A stretch of 5,431 nucleotides of DNA from NCBI GenBank assembly GCA_038231495.1, contig JBBRLG010000505.1:1-5431 (forward strand), written 5' to 3'. A program made the translations under genes and the position numbers. The notes under the pieces were generated by a model, which had not been told where the DNA came from, did no database searches, and was given only the letters and a program-made list of their open reading frames with translations. Below, one piece after another: positions 1 through 5,431 of the stretch (its first letter is position 1; the number at the start of each line of letters is the position of its first letter). The DNA is from JBBRLG01 sp038231495. Its GTDB lineage: Bacteria; Planctomycetota; Planctomycetia; Gemmatales; Gemmataceae.

Positions 1-21
1 GGACGGGCTGGAAGCCCGTCC
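1..21. repeat. Perfect 9-bp palindromic hairpin at window edge
   Basis: GGACGGGCT (1-9) and AGCCCGTCC (13-21) are perfect reverse complements around a GGA loop, and CTAC follows. Compact hairpins with the core GGCTGGAAGCC, often followed by TCCTAC, resemble dispersed intergenic repeats in planctomycetes and some other GC-rich bacteria; that resemblance is from memory and was not searched. No T-run follows on either strand, so a canonical intrinsic terminator is not supported. The element may continue beyond the left edge of the window. Confidence 0.55.
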
Positions 22-33
22 TACAGCAGACCT

Positions 34-89
34 CCCGAAAGATTTGCCACACCATCGGGATCGCGTCTGGGTGTGGCAAATCTTTCGGG
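34..89. repeat. 20-bp perfect inverted repeat with 16-nt loop
   Basis: Positions 34-53 read CCCGAAAGATTTGCCACACC and 70-89 are its exact reverse complement, with 16 nt (54-69) between them. A transcript from either strand could form a very stable hairpin. It lies about 370 bp downstream of the thiO stop, so it could stabilise or end a long thiO transcript, but no U-tract follows the stem on either strand. The same 20-mer recurs at 438-457, which suggests a mobile or dispersed repeat end rather than a dedicated terminator. Confidence 0.8.
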
Positions 90-457
90 GTAGCAATTCA
101 CCGACCGCGGAAGATTTTTTTTCGTAAGCGGAAGCTCGGGAACGACGCGAACGGCACCCGGTTTTACTTTGGCAAGGGTCGGCCTTTTCGTGGCAAGGGT
201 CGAGATTGGCGAGGGTCGATCCGGCGTCGGTGCTGATGCGTAAGAGCCTACTGAAAAAGGGTTTACGGCTGTCTTGCGCAGAGCGTTTGCGCCAAAGCGG
301 TTCGACCCTCGCCATATGTGGATTGGCGTGGCTCGGGTCGGACAGGCCCGGTCGTCATCCAAAGGGGTCGCGGTTGGACAACGATTGGCACACGGGATGT
401 GGCGGACGCCTCCCACCCGCGGCGACCACCGCGCGGACCCGAAAGATTTGCCACACC
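70..457. mobile_element. MITE-like intergenic element with 20-bp terminal inverted repeats
   Basis: The stretch begins with GGTGTGGCAAATCTTTCGGG (70-89) and ends with its exact reverse complement (438-457), giving 388 bp between perfect 20-bp terminal inverted repeats. No transposase-like reading frame lies inside, and the short ORFs here match no family I recognise. A second, nearly concentric 13-bp inverted repeat (207-219/302-314) lies within; the midpoints are 263.5 and 260.5. An 8-T run occurs at 115-122. I see no clear target-site duplication, so the true boundaries are uncertain. The right end stops 5 bp before the thiO stop codon at 463-465. It could be a non-autonomous miniature element, a dispersed intergenic repeat family, or the scar of a larger element. 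The inverted repeats are directly visible; mobility is inferred. Confidence 0.45.
170..341. repeat. Cluster of 13-bp TGGCRAGGGTCGR motifs
   Basis: Three direct copies lie at 170-182 (TGGCAAGGGTCGG), 191-203 (TGGCAAGGGTCGA) and 207-219 (TGGCGAGGGTCGA). An inverted copy at 302-314 is the exact reverse complement of the third. A degenerate direct copy at 329-341 (TGGCTCGGGTCGG) differs at the two central positions. Start-to-start spacings of the first three are 21 and 16 bp. They could be protein-binding sites such as subterminal transposase sites, or the product of local duplication. The spacing is too short and irregular for CRISPR, and nothing nearby suggests a replication origin. Confidence 0.6.
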
Positions 458-462
458 CGTCA

Positions 463-1587
463 CTAAGAGCGAAACGCTGTCGCCTCCGGCGGGGCCGGCG
501 GTCGGTCGGGCCGAAACACATCGAGCGGCATCGTCAGCGGCTGGTGAAGCAGCAGCTGTTTCAGCAACCAGCCGGTCGCGGGCGATAGCTGAATGCCCGC
601 CCGATAATGGCCCGTCGCCACAAACAGGTTGTCGTAACCCGCCACCAAGCCGAGGAATGGCATCCCGTCCGGACTGCCAGGGCGTAGGCCCGCCCAGCAG
701 CGTTCCAGCGCCGCGTCCGCCAGGTCCGGCACCAGTCCTACCGCGAATGCCAACAATTCGGCGACGGCACTGGCCGTTGGCCGGGCGTCAAAACCCGCCT
801 CTTCCTCCGTGGAACCGACCAGCACCCGGCCGTCTACGCGCGGCACGATGTAGCGCTTGCCGTGTAGCAGGATCGGCCGCAACGGCGTCTCGGCTTGCAG
901 GAGCGCGATCTGACCGCGGACGGGCCGAACGCCGGGTTGGCAGCCGACTTCTTGCAATAAGCGCTCGCTCCACGCGCCCGCGGCCACCAGGTACTTGCCT
1001 GCCGTCAAACGGCCGGCCCCGGTTTCGACGGCGGTGATGCGGCCGCGCTCCCGGCCGAAGCCGTGGACCGGGCAGTCCGTCTGCAAGTGAACACCCAGGA
1101 GGCGGCAGCCGGCGATGAGCGCTTTGAGATGGCGCGGGTTGCGGACCTGGGCCATGCGCGGCAGGAAGTAGGAGGTGCCGACCGTTTGGCCGACGTGCGG
1201 CAAGCGCTCGCGCAGGTGGCCGGCGTCCCATTCCTCGAAGGCGATGCCCTCGGCCCGCCACGCCGCGACGGCCGACGCGCCTGCGCCGTCGGCGATTTCC
1301 AGGCCGCCACAGACGACGTAGCCGTTGTCGATCTTGGTGCGCTCGCGCAATTCGTGGGACAGGGCGGGATACATTTCCGAGCTGGTGGCCCGCAGTAAAT
1401 CGTAGGGGGTCTGCGCCCGTTTGGAGTTGCCGGGCGGGATGATGCCGGCACAGGCCCACGACGCCTGGCGGCCGAGGTCGCCCTGCTCGACCAGAACGAC
1501 CGTCGCGCCCTCGCCGGCCAGGTAATCCGCCGTCGTCAAACCGATGACGCCGCCGCCGATAATCAGAACGTCCGGGTGTCCAGTCAT
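463..1587 (-). CDS. thiO: Glycine oxidase-like FAD-dependent amine oxidase (ThiO family, DAO superfamily)
   Basis: A predicted cytosolic flavoprotein of 374 residues, normal length for ThiO. The family oxidises glycine and related small amines to imino acids with release of hydrogen peroxide; in thiamine synthesis this supplies dehydroglycine for the thiazole ring. The Rossmann FAD-binding motif is at residues 6-16 (DVLIIGGGVIG), with the acidic residue ending beta-2 at E34. The family-typical QASWACAGIIPP lies at 41-52. Further hallmarks are VAAGAWS (201-207), GRVLVGSTEEEAGFD (253-267), GLRPGSPDGMPFLG (300-313) and GHYRAGIQLSP (326-336). Y246, R302 and R329 fall where substrate-binding residues of Bacillus glycine oxidase are reported. 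An ATG 27 codons upstream (1668) is open, but the ATG at 1587 sits at the normal distance before the Rossmann motif, and the longer form would overlap the divergent promoter. No other thiamine genes are in the window, so a role in general amino acid oxidation is possible. The closest alternative is another DadA/SoxB-like DAO enzyme. Confidence 0.88.
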   Translation of the reverse strand: MTGHPDVLIIGGGVIGLTTADYLAGEGATVVLVEQGDLGRQASWACAGIIPPGNSKRAQTPYDLLRATSSEMYPALSHELRERTKIDNGYVVCGGLEIADGAGASAVAAWRAEGIAFEEWDAGHLRERLPHVGQTVGTSYFLPRMAQVRNPRHLKALIAGCRLLGVHLQTDCPVHGFGRERGRITAVETGAGRLTAGKYLVAAGAWSERLLQEVGCQPGVRPVRGQIALLQAETPLRPILLHGKRYIVPRVDGRVLVGSTEEEAGFDARPTASAVAELLAFAVGLVPDLADAALERCWAGLRPGSPDGMPFLGLVAGYDNLFVATGHYRAGIQLSPATGWLLKQLLLHQPLTMPLDVFRPDRPPAPPEATAFRS

Positions 1588-1593
1588 GGGGTG

Positions 1594-1599
1594 ATTATA
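1594..1599 (-). promoter_or_regulatory. Minus-strand -10 box (TATAAT) for thiO, possibly leaderless
   Basis: The minus strand reads TATAAT at 1599-1594, and only six bases separate it from the ATG ending at 1587. Transcription normally begins about 6-8 nt after the -10, so the first transcribed base would be at or next to the start codon, giving a leaderless mRNA. That would fit the lack of a Shine-Dalgarno site in the intervening CACCCC. No good -35 is visible at 16-18 bp (CTACCC or similar), and there is no extended -10 TGn, so this is one hexamer in a plausible place. Confidence 0.4.
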
Positions 1600-1654
1600 A
1601 CGAACCCGGCCCGCGGGGTAGGGGGCGGCACCTTGGCCGATTTTGCCGCACTCG

Positions 1655-1684
1655 TTGACGCCGGGCAAATTTTCCAGGTATAAT
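1655..1684 (+). promoter_or_regulatory. Sigma70-type promoter for the kinase gene
   Basis: TTGACG at 1655-1660 matches the -35 consensus at five of six positions. TATAAT at 1679-1684 is a perfect -10, and the spacer is 18 bp. Transcription would begin near 1691, leaving a leader of roughly 65-70 nt before the ATG at 1759. The promoter is correctly oriented in the divergent intergenic region. I see no clear operator palindrome overlapping it. Confidence 0.75.
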
Positions 1685-1758
1685 CCCCGGTCAGTCCACC
1701 GTGCCGCCCCAGCCTATCTCGGTGGGCAGCCGTTTGTCGCACCATCGAGACTCAGGCC

Positions 1759-4700
1759 ATGCCTTCGGAGTCGACTCCCCGGAAAGCGCACGCACCCATC
1801 CGCATTGGGAAATACCAGGTCACGTCCCACATCGCCACCGGGGGCATGAGTGCCGTCTACCGGGCGCGCGACAGCGAGACCGGCGGCGAAATCGCGTTAA
1901 AGGTGCTCGCCGCGGAGTTGGCCGCCAAACCGCTGATGGTCGAACGCTTTCGCCGCGAGGCCCGCAGCGCCAGCAAGTTGCAGCACGAAAACATCGTCAA
2001 GGTGTTCGACTTCGGCGAAGAAAACGGCACGTTTTTCATCGCGATGGAGTACGTCGAGGGCACCGACCTTCTCGAATACATCGAACAAAACGGCCCGCTC
2101 GATCCCGAAGAAACCCGTCAAATTATGATCCAGGCGTGCCGCGCCCTCAAGCACGCTCACGAGCAGGGCATCGTCCACCGCGACATCAAGCCGTCCAACT
2201 TTTTGATGACCACGAAAAATGGGCGCATGCTCGTCAAGTTGACGGACCTCGGCCTGGCGCACGAAGCCAACGCCGACGACTTCCGGGTCACGCGCAGCGG
2301 CACGACCGTGGGCACGGTGGACTACATGGCCCCGGAACAGGCCCGCGACAGCGGCCTGGCCGACGCGCGCAGCGACCTGTACGCCCTCGGCTGCACCTGG
2401 TTTCACATGCTGGCCAAGGAGCCCCCCTTCCCCGACGGCGGCCTGGCCGAGCGCATCGTCAAACACCTGAAAAAGCGGCCGCCCTACGTGCGCGAGTTCA
2501 ATCCGCGCGCCTCCAAGGCACTGGCGAAAATCTTGTTCCGGCTGCTCGAAAAGAAACAGGCCGACCGCTTTCAGACGCCGTCGGAGTTGCTCGAAGAACT
2601 GGTGTCGCTCGACCCGATCGCCCGGCCCAAGCTCCTCAAGTCGAAATACGACCCGGACGACAGCGACGAAATCCCCGTCCGCGGTCCGCGCCGCGCGGCG
2701 CGCTCCGCAAAAAGTGTGAAATCCGATCGCATTGCGGCTAAAGCCGCGCGGGGCGGTTCCGGCCGCGGCGTGTGGGTCGGCGTCGGCGTTGCCGCCGGGT
2801 TGCTCGTGCTGGCCGGCCTGGGCATCGGCCTTGCGTTGGCGATGCGGTCGCCGCCGACCGACCCTATCGACAACGGCGGCGTGGTCGTCTTGCCGCCGCC
2901 GGCACCGCCGCCCACGCAGTCGCCGACGGTCAATGCCGTGCCGGTCCTGAAGGACCGGGGCACGGAAGGTCCGCCGCCCCGACCGCGGTTGCCGGCCCTT
3001 TACGAACCGCACGCCAAAACCGATTTCGTTCAACTGCGCGCGCGCATCGACGCCCCCTGGGCCAACGTCACCGCGCCGCCGGCCGACGCGCCGGTGTTGC
3101 GCGTGAGCCGGCAGCGGGCCGGAAACCAGCCGAATACCTACGCCTCGCTCGCCGAGGCTTGTGCCGCGGTCGTGCCCGGCCAGGCCACCGTCATCGAGGT
3201 CCACGACAACGGGCCGCTTTACCAATCGACGGCCCAAGTCGCCGACCGCAAGGTGTTCATTCGCGCGGCCAAGGGTTTTCGCCCCCTGATCGTGTGGGAC
3301 ATCAATCGCACGCTGCAAGAGTACCGGACCTCGAAAGGCGCGGTGGGACCGCTGGCGTTGTTTAATGTCGAAGGCGGCCAACTGACGTTGGAAGGCGTCG
3401 ATGTGGTCCTGAAATGGTCGGAGACCGGGCCGGAGCCTGTCGCGGTGTTGCAGGTCACGGATGGCGACCTGGACGTGCAAGACTGCACGTTTTCGGTCGC
3501 CGGCAAACACGCCGAGGGGATCGCCTGGGTACGGTTCCAGGCGCAGAAAGCCGAACCGACGCGCTGCCGGTTGCGTCACTGTTACGCGCGCGGCGGCAGC
3601 CTGGTCGCGCTCCAGCTGGACGCGCCAAAAGCGGAAGTGTTGGTTGACGGCTGCCTGCTCGTCGGCGGCGAGCCGGCGCTGGTGCAAGTCCGCGCCGGCG
3701 CGGAAAATCCGGCGACGCTGCGTGTCGTTCGCTCCACGCTTGTCGCCGGGAATACCGGGATAAAAATCCAACCCGTCCCCGCCGAAGAGCACGAACCCGC
3801 GTTCAAGTGGATCGGCTGGGATACGGTGTTGAGCCGGTCGAACGAACAAATCGGCGGCGAGATGGTTGTGCTGCCGAATAAGGCCTTAACCCGGCGGATG
3901 CGCTGGGAGGCGGTGGGCTGCCTGTACGCCGGCTGGCAGAAACTGCTCGGCGGCAGCAACCCCATCGGCGCCCAGCGGCGCGACTTCATCAATTGGGATT
4001 TGGCCTGGGACCTGGCGGAGGGCGACCGCGCGCTGGAGGAGCGTTTCCCGGTCGCGGTGTACAGCGACCCCGCCCAACTCGCCGCGGTCAACTACGCGAC
4101 CGCGAAAACGCCGCTGGACTTCGCCTCGACGCGCAACCCGGACGAGCCGCTCGGCTGCCCGTTGGCCGAGTTGCCGCCGGCGCGTGACAACTGGCTGGCA
4201 CAGACCTTCGACCGCTTTCCGACTTCGGTCGGCGACGTGCTGGACAGCGCCGTCAAACCCGAAATCGACCGGCCCGACGAGACCGCGTTCCACGGCGCGC
4301 GGCTGGAACTGACGCCGCAACTCGACCTGGGTGCGTACCTGCAAGAGGTGCAAAAGCAACAACGCCTGGGGCCGCGGGTGGTACTGCACCTGGCGGGCAC
4401 CGGCGAGCAGAAGACCAGCCCAATCAAAATCAAAGGCAGTAGCCTCGTACTCTATTTCGAGCCGCCCGCGCGGGACGACGCCAAACCGTTGACGCTCAGC
4501 GCCAAGAATTCTACGGCTGACGCGCTCGTCGAGGTCGAGGACGGCAATCTCGACGTAATCAACGGCGACCTGAGCCTGCCCGAAACCGGCAAGGGGCCGG
4601 ACCACCTGCTGAAAATCGTTGGCGGCGACCTCCGCCTGTTCCGCTGCCGGTTAATGGCACCCCACGCGCCGGGGGCGGACACCCATGCTGGGCTGATTCA

Positions 4701-5385
4701 TTTCCAGGGCTCCGGCGCCGCCGACAAGGCCCGTGCCTGTCTGGTTAATGAATCGATCCTGAGTGCGGGTCGGGTCGGCATCCAATTCAGCGGCATTGGC
4801 GGGCGCGTCCTGCTGCGGCAGAGTGTCCTTGTCACCGGCGGCGACGCCCTGTTGGTCGAGCCGGGAGCCGCCTTTACAGGACGTGCGGATTTGCAATGTG
4901 TATTGGAGCAATCCACGGTCGCCGCCCGCCGTGCCGCGGTCCACGTTGCCGACGTTTCATTTAACGGGGCGGTGCCGGACCCGGTGGTCGTGCAAACGCA
5001 AAATTGTGCGTTCCTTAACCCGTTTACGGAGCCGACGAGTCGGCCGGGCATAGTCCAGGCCGACGGGGAAGCGCTGGGACGCGGCCTGCTTATCTGGCAG
5101 AGTGAAGGCGATTTTCTGGACCGACGTTTGCCATTTGGCTTGTTGCCGCCTTCCAGCGTTGTTGCAGAACCGAAACCCTGGCAGCCGGCGTGGCCCTTCT
5201 TGTGGGGCACCGTCGGCGTGCGCAAGCCGGCCGCCGACATGCTCACCACGCGGGGCTTCGACGGCAACGCCTGGGCGCTGGAACGCCTGACGCTTACCTT
5301 TGCCGTCGCGTCCTCCAAGCGGAAGCCCGGCGCGGACCTGAGCCTGTTTGGGGCGGACAAGAAGAAACCCCACCGGCCACTTTAG
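1759..5385 (+). CDS. Transmembrane Hanks-type Ser/Thr protein kinase with duplicated beta-helix-like ectodomain
   Basis: A 1208-residue predicted membrane receptor kinase. The kinase domain (about 19-285) is complete: glycine loop ATGGMSAVY (26-34), ATP-binding lysine K48 (IALKVL), alpha-C glutamate E67, catalytic loop HRDIKPSN (140-147) with D142, K144 and N147, metal-binding DLG (163-165, replacing DFG), activation segment ending GTVDYMAPEQ (185-194), D206 and R270. It should therefore be active and of the RD class. A basic stretch (about 308-336) precedes one transmembrane helix (about 338-362), placing the kinase in the cytoplasm. A Pro-rich linker (about 376-416) leads to an extracytoplasmic region with two diverged copies of a beta-strand-rich module (about 461-768 and 858-1129), resembling right-handed parallel beta-helix repeats. 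There are no PASTA, WD40 or TPR repeats. The first ATG is needed because the next Met (residue 30) lies inside the glycine loop. Only a weak GAGA lies 8 nt upstream. The gene is preceded by its own promoter and appears monocistronic within the window. Ligand and substrates are unknown. Confidence 0.93.
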   Translation: MPSESTPRKAHAPIRIGKYQVTSHIATGGMSAVYRARDSETGGEIALKVLAAELAAKPLMVERFRREARSASKLQHENIVKVFDFGEENGTFFIAMEYVEGTDLLEYIEQNGPLDPEETRQIMIQACRALKHAHEQGIVHRDIKPSNFLMTTKNGRMLVKLTDLGLAHEANADDFRVTRSGTTVGTVDYMAPEQARDSGLADARSDLYALGCTWFHMLAKEPPFPDGGLAERIVKHLKKRPPYVREFNPRASKALAKILFRLLEKKQADRFQTPSELLEELVSLDPIARPKLLKSKYDPDDSDEIPVRGPRRAARSAKSVKSDRIAAKAARGGSGRGVWVGVGVAAGLLVLAGLGIGLALAMRSPPTDPIDNGGVVVLPPPAPPPTQSPTVNAVPVLKDRGTEGPPPRPRLPALYEPHAKTDFVQLRARIDAPWANVTAPPADAPVLRVSRQRAGNQPNTYASLAEACAAVVPGQATVIEVHDNGPLYQSTAQVADRKVFIRAAKGFRPLIVWDINRTLQEYRTSKGAVGPLALFNVEGGQLTLEGVDVVLKWSETGPEPVAVLQVTDGDLDVQDCTFSVAGKHAEGIAWVRFQAQKAEPTRCRLRHCYARGGSLVALQLDAPKAEVLVDGCLLVGGEPALVQVRAGAENPATLRVVRSTLVAGNTGIKIQPVPAEEHEPAFKWIGWDTVLSRSNEQIGGEMVVLPNKALTRRMRWEAVGCLYAGWQKLLGGSNPIGAQRRDFINWDLAWDLAEGDRALEERFPVAVYSDPAQLAAVNYATAKTPLDFASTRNPDEPLGCPLAELPPARDNWLAQTFDRFPTSVGDVLDSAVKPEIDRPDETAFHGARLELTPQLDLGAYLQEVQKQQRLGPRVVLHLAGTGEQKTSPIKIKGSSLVLYFEPPARDDAKPLTLSAKNSTADALVEVEDGNLDVINGDLSLPETGKGPDHLLKIVGGDLRLFRCRLMAPHAPGADTHAGLIHFQGSGAADKARACLVNESILSAGRVGIQFSGIGGRVLLRQSVLVTGGDALLVEPGAAFTGRADLQCVLEQSTVAARRAAVHVADVSFNGAVPDPVVVQTQNCAFLNPFTEPTSRPGIVQADGEALGRGLLIWQSEGDFLDRRLPFGLLPPSSVVAEPKPWQPAWPFLWGTVGVRKPAADMLTTRGFDGNAWALERLTLTFAVASSKRKPGADLSLFGADKKKPHRPL
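2770..2844 (+). other. Single transmembrane helix of the kinase
   Basis: Residues 338-362 form an uninterrupted hydrophobic, Gly/Ala/Leu/Val-rich segment starting VWVGVGVAAGLLVLAG and ending LALAM. It is preceded by an Arg/Lys-rich stretch (including RRAARSAKSVKSDR, 311-324) and followed by SPPTDPIDNGG, which carries no net positive charge. By the positive-inside rule the kinase faces the cytoplasm and the C-terminal 840 residues face outward. There is no N-terminal signal peptide, so this helix would act as the signal anchor. Confidence 0.88.
3139..4062 (+). repeat. Ectodomain module A (residues ~461-768), first beta-helix-like copy
   Basis: This segment opens with YASLAEACAAVVPGQATVIEV, the kind of 'spread over a list, then value' opening seen in parallel beta-helix domains. 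It continues with short strand-turn repeats of about 20-30 residues: LFNVEGGQLTLEGVDVVL, VLQVTDGDLDVQDCTFSV, VALQLDAPKAEVLVDGCLLV and LRVVRSTLVAGNTGIKI. It closes with WDLAEGDRALEERFP (750-764). Each step matches a counterpart in the same order in module B, so the pair is an old in-gene duplication. The beta-helix fold is inferred from the repeat pattern; no structure or profile was computed. Confidence 0.65.
4330..5145 (+). repeat. Ectodomain module B (residues ~858-1129), second beta-helix-like copy
   Basis: It matches module A in order: GPRVVLHLAGTG to ATVIEVHDNG; ALVEVEDGNLDVINGDLSL to ALFNVEGGQLTLEGVDVVL; LLKIVGGDLRLFRCRL to VLQVTDGDLDVQDCTF; RVLLRQSVLVTGGDALLV to EVLVDGCLLVGGEPALVQV; VLEQSTVAARRAAVHV to VVRSTLVAGNTGIKI; and WQSEGDFLDRRLP (1113-1125) to WDLAEGDRALEERFP. 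Identity is low but the order and the turn glycines and strand cysteines are kept. Module B lacks the clear YASLAEACAAV opening of module A, having AYLQEVQKQQ instead. A joining segment (about 769-857) separates the two copies. Confidence 0.65.
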
Positions 5386-5431
5386 TGCGTCGTTGTCCTC
5401 TCGCACAAACACCCGTAGCCACAAGCGGCCC

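Noticed and set aside
34..122. Intrinsic terminator from the 20-bp stem plus the 8-T run at 115-122
   Set aside because: The T-run starts 25 bp after the stem on the plus strand, and there is no upstream gene on that strand in the window; on the minus strand the stem is not followed by T.
34..457. CRISPR-like reading of the three 20-mer copies
   Set aside because: The copies are in mixed orientation with gaps of 16 and 348 nt, and no cas genes are present.
206..466. 86-codon open frame (MARVDPASVLMRKSLL...) in the left spacer
   Set aside because: It runs through repeat motifs and the right terminal repeat, has no recognisable domain or ribosome binding site, and overlaps the thiO stop. It is most likely chance within the element, though small ORFs in repeat families can be conserved.
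318..1037. 239-codon plus-strand open frame
   Set aside because: It overlaps the thiO coding region on the opposite strand, is Pro/Arg/Ala-rich and has no motifs.
1588..1668. Upstream ATG extending thiO by 27 residues
   Set aside because: The extension (MPGVNECGKIGQG...) has no family counterpart before the Rossmann motif and would overlap the -35 of the divergent kinase promoter.
1897..3849. 650-codon open frame antisense to the kinase
   Set aside because: It lies wholly opposite a well-supported kinase gene. Its Arg/His/Gly-rich composition without domains is the typical shadow of a GC-rich gene.
5385..5406. Terminator for the kinase gene (GTGCG / CGCAC stem)
   Set aside because: There are only 5 bp of stem with a 12-nt loop and no T-run, so it is too weak to call.

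Overview
The window looks like a chromosomal segment from a GC-rich planctomycete, probably close to the Gemmataceae. This is inferred from three things: a very large membrane serine/threonine kinase carrying a beta-helix ectodomain, starts without strong Shine-Dalgarno sites, and a repeat-rich intergenic spacer. No rRNA or other marker gene is present to confirm it.

Layout. Positions 1-462 hold no convincing gene. They contain a perfect 9-bp hairpin (1-21), a perfect 20-bp inverted repeat (34-53/70-89), and a third copy of the same 20-mer at 438-457. The copies at 70-89 and 438-457 face each other and bracket a 388-bp stretch like the terminal inverted repeats of a small non-autonomous element. 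Inside it are four good copies and one degenerate copy of a 13-bp motif, TGGCRAGGGTCGR, two of which form a second, nearly concentric inverted repeat. Next, on the minus strand, is a complete FAD-dependent glycine oxidase-type gene (thiO-like, 463-1587). A short divergent intergenic region (1588-1758) follows. It holds a near-consensus sigma70-type promoter for the rightward gene (TTGACG, 18 bp, TATAAT) and a perfect TATAAT on the minus strand so close to the thiO ATG that a leaderless transcript is plausible. The rest is one 1208-codon gene (1759-5385) encoding a cytoplasmic Hanks-type Ser/Thr kinase, a basic juxtamembrane stretch, one transmembrane helix, a proline-rich linker, and an extracytoplasmic region of about 840 residues. 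That region contains two diverged copies of a beta-helix-like module.

Function. The two genes are divergently transcribed and show no obvious functional link: one is a flavin amine oxidase (thiamine thiazole synthesis or amino acid catabolism), the other a predicted transmembrane signalling kinase. The most interesting items are the internally duplicated ectodomain of the kinase, which may bind an unknown ligand such as a wall or carbohydrate component, and the nested inverted-repeat element downstream of thiO.
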